Source: CAYJLF01 sp964371055 (GTDB lineage Bacteria > Eisenbacteria > RBG-16-71-46 > CAIMUX01). Taken from it: a stretch of DNA of 64,000 bases. The notes beneath the pieces are model-generated. The model worked only from the letters and a program-made list of their open reading frames with translations, made no database searches and had not been told where the DNA came from. Where the stretch lies: contig CAYJLF010000002.1 of the NCBI GenBank assembly GCA_964371055.1, positions 124,001 through 188,000 of the forward strand, read 5' to 3'. Of this stretch, positions 17,408-27,060 are shown piece by piece (within the stretch, counting starts at the first letter, position 1; every line of letters begins with the position of its first letter). The position numbers were made by a program, and so were the translations under genes.

Positions 17408-18900
17408 CCCGGCTGACGGACGATCAGGTGGCGCGGATCGCCGAACTCCTGGTCGATCGGATGCGGAGCGGAGAGTCGGCTGGGGCTGGATCGACGCGCG
17501 CGCCGGGCGCAACGACCGTGCGGCCGGGCACGGGAACCGAGCCGGCAGGCGGCGCGATCGGTGGCGCGCCGGCCGCCGACGGGCTCTTCGACACCGTCGA
17601 CGCGGCGGTCGAGGCGGCCGGTCGGGCCTTTCGCGAGCTGCATGGCGGCTCGCTCGCTCTTCGGGAGCGGATCATCGCCTCCATGCGCGCGTCGATGCTC
17701 GAGGTGGCCGATGAACTCTCTCGCCTGGCCTGGGAGGAGACCGGCCTGGGGCGCGTCGAGGATAAGATCCGCAAGAACCGGCTGGTGATCGAGAAGACCC
17801 CGGGACCGGAAGTCCTGCACCCCGAGGCGCAGTCGGGGGACGCCGGGCTGACCCTCTTCGAACGGGCGCCGTACGGCGTCATCGGCGCCATCACGCCGGT
17901 GACCAACCCGACCAGCACGATCATCTGCAACAGCATCGGCATGCTCGCCGCGGGGAACTCCGTCGTCTTCAACGCGCATCCGGCCGCGCAGCGCGTTTCG
18001 GCGCAGACCGTGCGCCGGTTGAACCAGGCGATCGTCTCCGCGGGAGGGCCGGCCAACCTGGTCTGTGCGGTGCGGGAGCCGACCATCGAGTCGGCGAAGG
18101 AGCTGATGCGCCACGCGGGGATCCGCCTCCTCGTCGTGACCGGGGGCGCCGGCGTGGTCGAGGAGGCGATGCACAGCGGGAAGCGGGCCATCTGCGCCGG
18201 TCCCGGCAACCCGCCGGCGGTGGTCGACGAAACGGCCGATCTCGAGCGGGCGGCGCGCGACCTGGTCGCCGGCGCGTCGCTCGACAACAACATCATCTGC
18301 ACGGATGAAAAGGAAGTCTTCGCCGTCGCATCGATCGCCGACGCGCTGATCGAGGCGATGACCAGGCAAGGGGCGCGGCGGCTCAGCCCGTCCGAACTGC
18401 GGCGGGTCGAGGCGGTCATCTTTGCCGGGAACAACGGACCCGGCCGGCCGGCGGTCATGAACAAGGCCCTGATCGGGAAGAACGCCTCCCGGATCCTCGA
18501 GGAGGCCGGCATCCAGGCCGATCCCGCCCTGCGGCTCGCGATCGCGGATGTTCCCCTGGAGCACCCCCTCGTCTGGACCGAGCAGATGCTGCCGGTGCTC
18601 CCGATCGTGCGGGTCGAGAACGCCGACCGCGGAATCGACCTCGCCATCCGGGCGGAACGGGGCTGCGGCCACTCCGCGGCGATGCACTCCCGGAACCTCG
18701 CGCACCTGAGCCGGATGGCGCGCGAGATCAACACCACGATCTTCGTCAAGAACGGACCGACCTGCGCCGGCCTCGGAGCGGGTGGGGAGGGGTTCAGCAG
18801 CTTCACCATCGCGAGTCCCACGGGCGAGGGGATGACCGGTCCCTGGAGCTTCACCCGCGAGCGGCGCTGCGTCCTGGTCGACCACTTCCGGATCGTGTGA
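17404..18900 (+). CDS. CoA-acylating aldehyde dehydrogenase of the microcompartment (EutE/PduP family)
   Basis: 498 aa, GTG start overlapping the preceding stop. Residues 1-22 (MTRLTDDQVARIAELLVDRM) form an amphipathic helix followed by a Gly/Ala/Pro-rich linker up to about residue 58, the layout of an encapsulation peptide. The catalytic core follows: APYGVIGAITPVTNPTSTII, AICAGPGNPPAVVDET for nucleotide binding, and the nucleophile Cys299 in DNNIICTDEKEVF. Family reaction: aldehyde + CoA + NAD+ to acyl-CoA + NADH. In this locus the substrate is most likely acetaldehyde from DeoC. Confidence 0.94.
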   Translation: MTRLTDDQVARIAELLVDRMRSGESAGAGSTRAPGATTVRPGTGTEPAGGAIGGAPAADGLFDTVDAAVEAAGRAFRELHGGSLALRERIIASMRASMLEVADELSRLAWEETGLGRVEDKIRKNRLVIEKTPGPEVLHPEAQSGDAGLTLFERAPYGVIGAITPVTNPTSTIICNSIGMLAAGNSVVFNAHPAAQRVSAQTVRRLNQAIVSAGGPANLVCAVREPTIESAKELMRHAGIRLLVVTGGAGVVEEAMHSGKRAICAGPGNPPAVVDETADLERAARDLVAGASLDNNIICTDEKEVFAVASIADALIEAMTRQGARRLSPSELRRVEAVIFAGNNGPGRPAVMNKALIGKNASRILEEAGIQADPALRLAIADVPLEHPLVWTEQMLPVLPIVRVENADRGIDLAIRAERGCGHSAAMHSRNLAHLSRMAREINTTIFVKNGPTCAGLGAGGEGFSSFTIASPTGEGMTGPWSFTRERRCVLVDHFRIV

Positions 18901-18901
18901 G

Positions 18902-19501
18902 ATGGACCACCCGGCGCTCGCTCTCCTGGAATTCGACAGCGTGGCGGCGGGGATTCTGGCCGCCGACGTCATGGTGAAGCGCGCGCCGATCGCTCTTCTG
19001 AAGGCCGGCACGGTGCATCCCGGACGTTATCTCGTCCTCCTCGGGGGCACCGTCGCCTCGGTGGAGGAGGCCTGGCGGGCCGGGATCGAGGCGGGCGGCG
19101 ACTTTCTGACGGATGAGGTCTTTCTTCCGGATGTCGATCCCGGGCTCTATTCCGCCGTGCTCGGAGAGCGAAGAGAGCTGGTCGAGGAAGCGCTGGGGGT
19201 GCTGGAGACGCGCGGCGTAGCTTCGCTCCTGCGGGCGACCGACGCGGCGGTGAAGGGAGCGGCCGTCCGGATCGCGGAGCTGCGACTCGCGGATGGGCTG
19301 GGCGGACGGGCCTTCGTGCTCGTCGACGGAGGGCTGAACGATGTTCATGCGGCGCTCGAGATCGGTGGCGGACGCCTCGCGCCGGAGGCGGTGGTGCACC
19401 GCGGCGTGCTGCCGCGCCTTGATGGGAACCTGCGCCGGCTCCTGGGAGCGACGACGCGCTTTGCCGACTGTCCCGAGATGGAGCCGGACGGAGCGGAGTG
19501 A
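18902..19501 (+). CDS. BMC-T shell protein, single-layer tandem trimer type
   Basis: 199 aa, ATG one base after the dehydrogenase stop, with no obvious ribosome site, so probably translationally coupled. Two BMC domains: ALALLEFDSVAAGILAADVM ... VHPGRYLVLLGGTVASVEE, and VASLLRATDAAVKGAAVRI ... GGRAFVLVDGGLNDVHAALE. It aligns by eye with the single-layer tandem protein of the Haliangium shell. These pseudohexamers tile facets together with BMC-H. Confidence 0.92.
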   Translation: MDHPALALLEFDSVAAGILAADVMVKRAPIALLKAGTVHPGRYLVLLGGTVASVEEAWRAGIEAGGDFLTDEVFLPDVDPGLYSAVLGERRELVEEALGVLETRGVASLLRATDAAVKGAAVRIAELRLADGLGGRAFVLVDGGLNDVHAALEIGGGRLAPEAVVHRGVLPRLDGNLRRLLGATTRFADCPEMEPDGAE

Positions 19502-19562
19502 GTCCGGGAGTCGGCCGAATGACCGGCCGCCAGACCGATCGAAGGAGTGACCCGGAGGCGCC

Positions 19563-19844
19563 ATGCATCTCGGATCGGTGATCGGCACCCTCGTTCCCGC
19601 GGTCGTCTACGACGGCCTCGCGGGTGTGCCGTTGCTCTGGGTGCAGCCGCTCGACCCGCGGCGCCAGCCGAAGGGCCGGGCGATCGTCTGTGCCGATGGC
19701 ACGCGCATGGCAGGTCCCGGCGAGCTGGTCTACTGGGAGGCGAGCCGGGAGGCGGCCCTTTCGCTCGATCCGTCCTTCGTGCCGGTCGATCACGCCATCA
19801 TCGGGATCGTCGATGCGGTAGAGCTCGATGAGGAGGAGGGATGA
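19563..19844 (+). CDS. BMC-P pentameric vertex protein, copy 2
   Basis: 93 aa. MHLGSVIGTLVPAVVYDGLA is the family start; IVCADGTRMAGPGELVYWEA and VDHAIIGIVDAVELDEEEG complete the small beta-barrel. It is preceded by two purine-rich Shine-Dalgarno candidates and a 61-bp spacer, and overlaps the next pentamer gene by 4 bp (ATGA). Confidence 0.94.
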   Translation: MHLGSVIGTLVPAVVYDGLAGVPLLWVQPLDPRRQPKGRAIVCADGTRMAGPGELVYWEASREAALSLDPSFVPVDHAIIGIVDAVELDEEEG

Positions 19845-20101
19845 TTCTCGCGCGGGTCATCGGTCGCCTCCACTCGACCATCCATCACGCGAGCATGGGG
19901 GGGCGGAAGATCCTGATCCTCGAGCGGCTGAAGCCGGACGGGACCGACGCCGGAAGTACCCTCATCGCGATCGATGCGATCGGCGCCGGCGCTGGCGAGA
20001 CGGTGCTGGTGCTCGATGAAGGAAACGGCGCCCGGCAGATCCTGGGCGAGGTGAACATCCCGGTCCGGACCCTGGTGGTCGGGATCGTGGATGCCTTCTG
20101 A
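19841..20101 (+). CDS. BMC-P pentameric vertex protein, copy 3
   Basis: 86 aa with a very strong AGGAGGAGGG ribosome site inside the previous gene. MILARVIGRLHSTIHHASMG, IAIDAIGAGAGETVLVLDEG and PVRTLVVGIVDAF are typical EutN/CcmL strands. It is the last gene of the BMC operon; having three pentamer paralogs with two tandem shell proteins is the composition of the Haliangium-type shell. The following 158 bp show no clear terminator. Confidence 0.94.
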   Translation: MILARVIGRLHSTIHHASMGGRKILILERLKPDGTDAGSTLIAIDAIGAGAGETVLVLDEGNGARQILGEVNIPVRTLVVGIVDAF

Positions 20102-20259
20102 GCGCGGCTAGTGCCTGGTTAAGTCGTTACCGCACAACAAGTCTGTCGCCTGCTACCCGCCCGCGACGTGGATCGGTCCCCCGGTCTGGTATCCTGATCG
20201 GCGGTCTCCGGATCACCGAGGACCCCGTAACTGGAAGAAGAGACCGAAGGGAGGCACTC

Positions 20260-22812
20260 ATGACTCGTCGTGGATGGCGCGCAGGCCTGACTGCGGCCGC
20301 TCCTCTACTGATCCTGGCCCTGCTCATCGGGTCCTGTGGCGATGACGATGACAATCCGATCGTTCCGACCGACACCACCGCACCGGCGGCTGTGACCCTC
20401 GCTGTCGGGACGGTGACTGCGACCTCGGTGCAACTCACCTGGGTCGCGCCGGGCGACGATGGCGCCACCGGTACCGCCAGCCAATACGACCTTCGGTACT
20501 CGACGTCCGCGATCACCGCCGCGAACTTCGCGTCGGCGACGGCGGTGACCGGCGAGCCGACCCCGGCCGTGGCCGGAACGTCTCAGACGGCCACCGTCAG
20601 CGGGTTGACCCCGAACACCCCGTACTTCTTCGCGCTCAAGACCGCCGATGAAGTGCCGAACTGGTCGCTCTTGTCCAACGTGGTCCAGACGGCCACCGTA
20701 CCGCCGGCCGATGAAGCGCCTCCTGCCGCGGTGACCAGCCTGGCGACCGGCACCGTGACGGCCACTTCGGTCCAGCTCACCTGGACCGCTCCCGGTGACG
20801 ATGGAAACGTAGGTACGGCGGACGCCTATGACATTCGTTACTCGACCTCGGAGATCACGGCGGAGAACTTCGCGTCGGCCGCGGCTGTGCCCGGCGCCCC
20901 GGCCCCGACTACGGCCGGAACCGAGCAGTCGGTGACGCTCATCGGCCTGACTCCGAACACGCTCTACTACTTCGCCCTGAAGACCGCCGACGAGGTCCCG
21001 AACTGGTCCGACCTCTCGAACGTCCTCCCGGCCACCACGGCGCCGTCCACGGACTTCACGCCGCCGGCCGCGACGACGGACCTGGCCACCGGAACGGTGA
21101 CCGCGACGTCGGTCGATTTGACCTGGACCGCACCCGGCGATGACGGCGCGATCGGTACCGCCGCCGAGTACAACATCCGCTACTCGACTTCGGCGATCAC
21201 GGAAGAGAACTTCGAGTCGGCGACGGCGGTGACCGGAGCCCCCGCTCCGGCCGTCGCGGGGACGTCTCAGTCGGTGACGGTGGATGGGCTGATCCCTGAG
21301 GTGCCGTACTTCTTCGCGCTGAAGACCGCGGACGAGGTTCTGAACTGGTCGGCCATCTCGAACACCGTGACGGCGACCACGATCCCGGCTCCGGACAACA
21401 CCGGCCCGGCGGCGATCGCGACCCTGGGCGTAGTGGACCCGACGCCCACTTCGCTCACCCTGACCTGGGCCGCGGTGGGTGACGATGGCACCACAGGCAC
21501 GGCGACCACGTACGATCTCCGTTACTCCACGGAGATGATCACAAACCAGAACTGGGCCGCCGCGTCGCCGCTGTCCGGCGAACCGACTCCACAGGCAGCC
21601 GGCCAGGTCGAGTTCTTCACCGTGACCGGATTGGATCCGGAGACGCCCTACTTCTTTGCGCTCAACGTGGCCGACGAGGTCCCGAACTGGTCGGGTCTGT
21701 CGAACGTGGCCACGGGGACCACGCTGCCGCTTCCGGATCCCGCGCCGCCGGCTGCGGTGACCGATCTGGAGGCGGTTCCCGCCGATTCGACCGACGTCCT
21801 CTTGACCTGGACCGCGCCCGGCGATGACGGGTACGAAGGGACGGCCCAGCTCTACGACCTCCGGTACTCGCTGGCCAACATCACCGCGGCGAACTGGGAC
21901 GCGGCCACGCAGGTCATCGGAGAGCCGGTCCCCGGCATCAGCGGGACCGCCGAAAGCATGCACGTCACCGGTCTGGAGCCGGGAACGGACTACTACTTCG
22001 CCCTGAAGACATCCGACGAGGTGCCCAGGATCTCTGCGCTCTCGAACGTCGCGACGGCGAGCACGCCCACCGGGCCCTCCAATCCGCCGATGTTCTCGGC
22101 GCTGGAGCTGCCCGACTCCGTTTGCATCAGCAGCGACGACCAGTACGCGCAGATCGCCAAGCTCTACGCCACCGGTCAGCTCGCGATCGCCCGGCTCTAC
22201 TCGAGCTTGGGGGCGGCGTTCTTCGCGCCGCTCGAGTTCGCCGACTGGCAGCACTCCGGCGACTGCTGGGACTTCACCTATGACCTCGGCGAGTGCCACG
22301 CCAGCTACCACGTGTGCAAGACGGGATCCGACTACGAGTACACCCTGACCTACAACGGCCCCTGCTACGGCGAAAACTACACGAACTGGGTCGCCTACCG
22401 GTCCGTCTTCAACCACGACACCCGGACCGGAACCTTCTACTTCTATGAGCCGAACACGACCGACATCGCGGGCTCCTGGACCTGGACCGAGGCGGCGGAC
22501 GGACTCTCCGGCAACTACACCTTCTACGAAGGTGCTCCGGCCACGTCCGCGGTCGAGGCGATGATCGACTGGACAAGGACGGCCGACGGCAATACCACCG
22601 AGGTGACGTTCACCGCACCCGAAGAGATCAAGTGGGTGAGCTCGTTCACGAGGACTCCGTGCTCCGGATGGCTGAAGATGTACCCGTGGGACGGCAACGC
22701 GGGCCAGTGGCAGAGCTGGCCGCAGACCGACATCGTGTGGAATGCCGACGGGACGGGCTACTACGACATCTACGACGATACGGGCCAGCTTCTGGAGCAC
22801 CACGTCTGGTGA
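20260..22812 (+). CDS. FnIII-repeat surface lipoprotein
   Basis: 850 aa, ATG with GGGAGG six bases upstream. Lipoprotein signal LLIGSC then G-D-D-D-D. Residues about 38-600 are five fibronectin type III repeats of about 110-114 aa, each with the same skeleton (LTWxAPGDDG ... YDLRYS ... PYFFALKTADEVPNWS ... LSN). The last 240 residues differ: Trp/Tyr-rich beta strands with four Cys (CWDFTYDLGECHASYHVCK, GPCYGENY) and repeated TxWxWTEAADGLSG-like segments, not recognised. Probably outer-membrane attached and surface exposed, binding or scaffolding. It follows the BMC operon but has no evident functional link. Confidence 0.8.
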   Translation: MTRRGWRAGLTAAAPLLILALLIGSCGDDDDNPIVPTDTTAPAAVTLAVGTVTATSVQLTWVAPGDDGATGTASQYDLRYSTSAITAANFASATAVTGEPTPAVAGTSQTATVSGLTPNTPYFFALKTADEVPNWSLLSNVVQTATVPPADEAPPAAVTSLATGTVTATSVQLTWTAPGDDGNVGTADAYDIRYSTSEITAENFASAAAVPGAPAPTTAGTEQSVTLIGLTPNTLYYFALKTADEVPNWSDLSNVLPATTAPSTDFTPPAATTDLATGTVTATSVDLTWTAPGDDGAIGTAAEYNIRYSTSAITEENFESATAVTGAPAPAVAGTSQSVTVDGLIPEVPYFFALKTADEVLNWSAISNTVTATTIPAPDNTGPAAIATLGVVDPTPTSLTLTWAAVGDDGTTGTATTYDLRYSTEMITNQNWAAASPLSGEPTPQAAGQVEFFTVTGLDPETPYFFALNVADEVPNWSGLSNVATGTTLPLPDPAPPAAVTDLEAVPADSTDVLLTWTAPGDDGYEGTAQLYDLRYSLANITAANWDAATQVIGEPVPGISGTAESMHVTGLEPGTDYYFALKTSDEVPRISALSNVATASTPTGPSNPPMFSALELPDSVCISSDDQYAQIAKLYATGQLAIARLYSSLGAAFFAPLEFADWQHSGDCWDFTYDLGECHASYHVCKTGSDYEYTLTYNGPCYGENYTNWVAYRSVFNHDTRTGTFYFYEPNTTDIAGSWTWTEAADGLSGNYTFYEGAPATSAVEAMIDWTRTADGNTTEVTFTAPEEIKWVSSFTRTPCSGWLKMYPWDGNAGQWQSWPQTDIVWNADGTGYYDIYDDTGQLLEHHVW
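20380..22075 (+). repeat. Five tandem FnIII-coding repeats (about 340 bp each)
   Basis: Repeat starts near 20380, 20720, 21060, 21400 and 21745. The first three are the most alike at DNA level (for example GTGACNGCNACNTCGGTNNA near the start of each), and the fourth and fifth are more diverged, consistent with stepwise duplication. Confidence 0.8.
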
Positions 22813-22867
22813 AGTAAGTCAGTCCGGTGATTCCTGATCCGTCGCCACCGCCGGCTGCGGGCTTTGC

Positions 22868-22899
22868 TTCCCCGGACGGCACATCAGCCGTCCGGGGAA
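22868..22899. terminator. Bidirectional terminator hairpin
   Basis: Perfect 13-bp stem TTCCCCGGACGGC (22868-22880) with GCCGTCCGGGGAA (22887-22899), loop ACATCA. It sits between two convergent genes (ends 22812 and 22951). No long T-run, so termination may rely on the stem alone or Rho. Confidence 0.7.
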
Positions 22900-22950
22900 C
22901 ATGAACGAGTCGAGGTGCGAGAAGGGTCCGCTCCGAGCCGGGCGATCCGT

Positions 22951-24375
22951 TCACTGCACGGTGAACGTGGCGGCCTCCTCGAACTGGCCGATGACCACCG
23001 GCTCCGGCGACTCGCCGACCGTGCCGATCGCTTCGGCGAACCAGCGGACGTGGGTGCCCGGGGGGAAGCTCGCGCCGTCGGGCAGAGTCCAGGTCGGGGT
23101 CGTCAGGCCTTCCACCTGCCGGTGTTCGACGTACTTGAACGAGTACCAGAGCCGGTACTCCGTCAGCGTGTAGCCCGGCCCCGCCGGCATCGGCGTCCAG
23201 GCGAAGGTCCGGCTGGTGGGATCGACGGCCGACGTGTGGGGCGGTGTGATCGGCGTGAGGGCCTTGGAGACGTGGAAGTCGCCCGCCTCGACAGTCTGAC
23301 CGGCTGCCACCACCACCGTCGTGTCGGCCGCGCCGACCGCGGCGAAGTCGTGGACGTAGCCGTCGTCGACGGCATAGGCCGGCTCGACCGCATAGGCTCC
23401 CGGCGCCAGGCCCGCGATCGTGAACCGCCCCTCAGTATCGGTGGTGGCGATCTTGTCCGGGATAGGAGCGAGCTGCCGCCCAGCGGGGAACGTGTCGGGG
23501 TGGGCGGAGCGAACGAGCGAGGCGGCTACCTTGACCCCGGTGATTCCCGCGTCGCCGAGTCGAACGCGGCCGGAGATGCTCCCGGCGCCGTTCGGGCCGA
23601 CTCCCCCCGTTCCGAGCGGGTGCAGACGGATCGTCACCGTGAGAATGGAGTCCCCTCCGGGATCGGGCAGCGGCAGCAGCGGACCGAAGTCGAGTAGATC
23701 CTCGCCGCGCCCGACCAGAGTCGTCGGCTCGAAGCCGCTGGCCGCGACGCTGATCGGGAAGAGCCCGATGACCGAACCTTGCTCGTTCGTGACGAGGGAA
23801 CTGGTGATGCTGAATCGGCCGTCGGCGCCCGTGATGGCCATGGAGGGGTGTGTCAGGCCCATCAACGGTCCCCGGACGTCGACGCCCTGCCAAGCCCAGA
23901 GTCCTTGGTCGACCCAGGCGCCTGCGACCGGCGTGGCGGTGGCAGCGTTCAGCACGATCCCCTCGATGAACGGTTTGTGCCGGCTCCAGAGTTCGGAGTC
24001 GACCATCCGCACGTTGTAGGTCGTGGTGCGGCCATCCTCGATCTCCAACGTCGGGAGGCTGCGGTCGAACACGACGGTGCTGTCGGCGAAAAGCAGGAGG
24101 GCGTAGTCGCCGGCCTCTACCCGCTCCGCGATCTCGTACTTTCCGTGGATGTCTGTCGCGGCGAGCCGGGAGCGCGCCGCGAGGGAGCCGGGATCGAGGA
24201 GAATGACCCCCGCGCCGGCCACCGGCGCGTTCGTTCCGACCATGGTGACGGATCCACGCACGGAGGGGACAGGGGGGTTCGTTCCGCCGGAGTCATCATC
24301 GCCGCAGGCAATGAACGCGACGACCACGCCCAGGCCGGCGAGGAGTGCGGACAGTACGGGTCGTTCGTGCTTCAT
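22951..24375 (-). CDS. Lipoprotein with carboxypeptidase-regulatory-like beta domains
   Basis: 474 aa. Signal peptide ends in lipobox FIAC followed by G-D-D-D, as in the FnIII lipoprotein opposite it. Three or more carboxypeptidase-regulatory-like (transthyretin-fold) domains are visible: SVTMVGTNAPVAGAGVILLD ... DIHGKYEI, LNAATATPVAGAWVDQGLWA, and SGRVRLGDAGITGVKVAASL ... TDTEGRFTIAGLAPGAYAVE. The C-terminus (LTEYRLWYSFKYVEHRQVEG ... PPGTHVRWFAEAIG) is FnIII-like. There is no catalytic motif, so a structural or binding protein of the cell envelope. The S9 peptidase gene lies 23 bp upstream on the same strand, so they may be cotranscribed. Confidence 0.75.
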   Translation of the reverse strand: MKHERPVLSALLAGLGVVVAFIACGDDDSGGTNPPVPSVRGSVTMVGTNAPVAGAGVILLDPGSLAARSRLAATDIHGKYEIAERVEAGDYALLLFADSTVVFDRSLPTLEIEDGRTTTYNVRMVDSELWSRHKPFIEGIVLNAATATPVAGAWVDQGLWAWQGVDVRGPLMGLTHPSMAITGADGRFSITSSLVTNEQGSVIGLFPISVAASGFEPTTLVGRGEDLLDFGPLLPLPDPGGDSILTVTIRLHPLGTGGVGPNGAGSISGRVRLGDAGITGVKVAASLVRSAHPDTFPAGRQLAPIPDKIATTDTEGRFTIAGLAPGAYAVEPAYAVDDGYVHDFAAVGAADTTVVVAAGQTVEAGDFHVSKALTPITPPHTSAVDPTSRTFAWTPMPAGPGYTLTEYRLWYSFKYVEHRQVEGLTTPTWTLPDGASFPPGTHVRWFAEAIGTVGESPEPVVIGQFEEAATFTVQ

Positions 24376-24398
24376 GGAATCCTCCAGGAAGTGGTCCG

Positions 24399-26867
24399 TC
24401 AGCCGCCCGATCTGGCGGGGGCCTCTTTCACATGCTTCCTGAACCAGTCGAGCTGTTCGGCGAGAACCTGTTCGACCGATTCGCGAGCGCGGTAGCCGTG
24501 CCCCTCGTGCGGCAGGACCAGAAGCCGCGCGATGCCGCCGGTACCGCGCATGGCCTCGTAGAGCTTCTCCGACTGCAGCGGGACGGTCCCCGGGTTCTCG
24601 TCGACCTCGCCGTGGATGATGAGCAAGGGCTCGTTGATCCGATCGGCCTGGAGGGTGGGAGAGAGTTTCACGTAGTTCTCCCTGGCCTGCCAGTAGGTGC
24701 GGCGCTCCCCCTGGAATCCGAAGGGGCGCATGGTGTGGTTGTACGCCCCGCTGCGGGCGATACCGGCCCGGAAGAGCTCGGAGTGCGCGAGGAGGGTGGC
24801 GGTCATGAGCGCACCGTGGCTGTGTCCCATGACTCCGACCCGATCGGGGTCCGTGACGCCGAGATCGACCGCCTTTCGGATCGCGGCCTCGGCGGAAGCG
24901 ACCAGCTGGTCGACGAACGTGTCATAGGCATTGTCGGGATGCCCGATCACCGGCATCGTCACGTCCTGGAGCACAGCATAGCCGTCGAGGAGGAAGAAGA
25001 GCGACGAGGAACCGACGAGGCGGGTGAACTGGCGGTCGGTGCCGGTGACCTGTCCGGCGGTGGTCGGATCGGAGTACTCGAGCGGATAGGCATCGATGAC
25101 CGTGGGGAGTCTCTCTCCCTCGCGGTAGCCGGGCGGGAGGAAGAGCGTGAACGAGAGGGGAGTCCCGTCGGCCCGCTCATAGGTGACGATCCGTTTCTGG
25201 ATGGCGCGGATCTGCGGTGTAGGATCGGTCCAGCCGGTCAGCCGGCGCGAATTCGAGGTCCAGGCTGCTTCGCCGGCCGGAGGCGGCTCCGGGCGCCGAG
25301 CCTCGAGGGCCCGTACCGCGTAGTTCGGGAACGCAGACGGAGACTCGCGACGGGTCAGGAAAGAGTGCCGCGCGCGATCGGTCCACCCGTAGAACCACTC
25401 CATTGCGGTCGAGTCGGAGCGGAAGAGGCGTTCCTTCTCGCCGGTTTCGAGCGAGTAGCGATCGAGGAAGGGCCGCATTCCCGCCGGGCTCGCGCCTCGG
25501 CCCGTGAGGAAGAGATCGCGCACCTCCTGATCCAGGACGGAGCGGCCGTCGGACCTCTGCGTCATCAGGAAGTCGCCCGGATCGCCATAGGCGTCATTGG
25601 CGCTCAGGTCGAAGAGACGGCGCGCCGGTCTGTCGGGGTCATCGGCGTGAACCGCCGTGGCGTAGACCCAGCGACGTTCGCGCTCCCATTCGTGGACGAT
25701 CAACAGCCCTTCGGCACCCCATTGCCAGCCCCTGATCCGGTGCGGAGCGCGGTAGAGATCGCGCGGTGGCTCGTCGAAGGGGACCTTTCGCGCGCGGAGG
25801 AGGTCGCGATGATCGGCCTTCTGTCCGGGATCGCCGAGGTCGAGCGCTTCGAGCCAGACGAGAGTCGACGGGTCCGTCTCTCTCCATCCATGCTCGCGCG
25901 GTCCCACCGGCACGCCGTGGATCGGTACGCGATCGGCCAGCGGAAGCCGGGCCACGGTCTGCACGACGGTGCCCTCGAGATCCCAGATCTCGACGCGGCG
26001 CGCGAAACGGTACCACGCCTGCGCGTAGGAGAACGGCTCTTCCAGTGTCTGGACCAGAAGGAAGCGGCCGTCGGGCGACGGGTCGGCCGCCATGATCCAT
26101 CCCGGGGCGCCGATCGTCGTGGCCCGGCCCGACTTCACGTCGACGAGGGCGAGCTGCGATCGCGCGTAGTGCGCGAAGAGCTCGGCGTCGTGGGGACCGG
26201 TGAGAAGATCCCGCGCCTCGTAGGTGCTGGTGGCGGTTCCGCCCGCCGTTTCCTGCAGTTTCGGTCCGGGCGGGAACAACGGTCTCTCCGGAGCCGGACC
26301 GCGCCCGGCCGGGATCACCTTGACCAGCAACCGCTCCTGGTCCGGCATCCACTGCATCTCTCCCCACAGGGTCGGGTTGACCCGCACGCGGTCGATCCGG
26401 CGCGCCTTCGCGCCGGCGGCCTCGCCCAGCCAGAGCTCAATCGCCTCCCGCGTCTGGTTCAGGAAGGCGAACCGCTTCCCGTCGGCCGACCACTGGAAGT
26501 TGAAGAGCCGCGCGTCGGCCGGCAGCTCGACTTTCCGTTCGACGCCGTCCGCGGTCCGAACCAGCGATAGCGCGACCGAATGAAACTCGCCGTGACGGCC
26601 GTTGCTCTGCGGCAGGACGCGGACACCCGCCAGGCGCAGCATCGGCTGCGCGAGATCGGCCAGCGGCGGGTAGGGGAGGGGAGTCAGAAGCGCCAGCACG
26701 TCTCCGGTGGGACTCAGGCGCGCGTTGGACGGTCCGGGAGCATGCAGAACCTGGAGGATTTCCGGAGCAGGTTGTCGCCAGGCGGGCGCGTCCGGCGTCT
26801 GGGCACCGGCGCCGATCGCGAGCGCGAGAAGGGCGAGGGCGAAGAGAGAAGAGCAGCGGGGCATCAT
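24399..26867 (-). CDS. Secreted S9 family (prolyl oligopeptidase-like) serine peptidase
   Basis: 822 aa with a signal peptide (LFALALLALAIGAGA-Q). ATG 26867 has AAGGAG six bases before it. The N-terminal 500 or so residues are a beta-propeller with WD-like strands (NFQWSADGKRFAFLN, MAADPSPDGRFLLVQTLE); the C-terminal 270 residues are an alpha/beta hydrolase. Catalytic triad by motif: Ser683 in MGHSHGALM, Asp in HGEVDENPG, His790 in PHEGHGY. Overall it resembles dipeptidyl/acylaminoacyl peptidases of the S9C group (glutamyl-type peptidases are also possible). It probably degrades peptides in the periplasm or outside the cell. Confidence 0.9.
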   Translation of the reverse strand: MMPRCSSLFALALLALAIGAGAQTPDAPAWRQPAPEILQVLHAPGPSNARLSPTGDVLALLTPLPYPPLADLAQPMLRLAGVRVLPQSNGRHGEFHSVALSLVRTADGVERKVELPADARLFNFQWSADGKRFAFLNQTREAIELWLGEAAGAKARRIDRVRVNPTLWGEMQWMPDQERLLVKVIPAGRGPAPERPLFPPGPKLQETAGGTATSTYEARDLLTGPHDAELFAHYARSQLALVDVKSGRATTIGAPGWIMAADPSPDGRFLLVQTLEEPFSYAQAWYRFARRVEIWDLEGTVVQTVARLPLADRVPIHGVPVGPREHGWRETDPSTLVWLEALDLGDPGQKADHRDLLRARKVPFDEPPRDLYRAPHRIRGWQWGAEGLLIVHEWERERRWVYATAVHADDPDRPARRLFDLSANDAYGDPGDFLMTQRSDGRSVLDQEVRDLFLTGRGASPAGMRPFLDRYSLETGEKERLFRSDSTAMEWFYGWTDRARHSFLTRRESPSAFPNYAVRALEARRPEPPPAGEAAWTSNSRRLTGWTDPTPQIRAIQKRIVTYERADGTPLSFTLFLPPGYREGERLPTVIDAYPLEYSDPTTAGQVTGTDRQFTRLVGSSSLFFLLDGYAVLQDVTMPVIGHPDNAYDTFVDQLVASAEAAIRKAVDLGVTDPDRVGVMGHSHGALMTATLLAHSELFRAGIARSGAYNHTMRPFGFQGERRTYWQARENYVKLSPTLQADRINEPLLIIHGEVDENPGTVPLQSEKLYEAMRGTGGIARLLVLPHEGHGYRARESVEQVLAEQLDWFRKHVKEAPARSGG

Positions 26868-27060
26868 TCGAACTCCTTGACGTCAGGGGCGACCCCGGCG
26901 CACGTTCAGCCCGGTCCGGGGCCATCGAGCGCCGTCCCGGCCGGCCGGTTGGAGTCCGGTCCGGGGTCGGCGAGCGAGACGATTAAGCTCCCCCTCGGGG
27001 CCGGTTTCCACCGGAGAAATCCGTGCGCCCAGGGCCGGAGGGGAGACGGGAGCCGCTACC

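Noticed and set aside
20305..22803. Long antisense open frame (832 aa) opposite the FnIII gene
   Set aside because: Arg/Gly/Val-rich composition with no motif; a codon-bias shadow of the repetitive plus-strand gene.
24345..26570. 741-aa plus-strand frame opposite the S9 peptidase
   Set aside because: No recognisable domain, while the minus-strand frame has a full catalytic triad and signal peptide.
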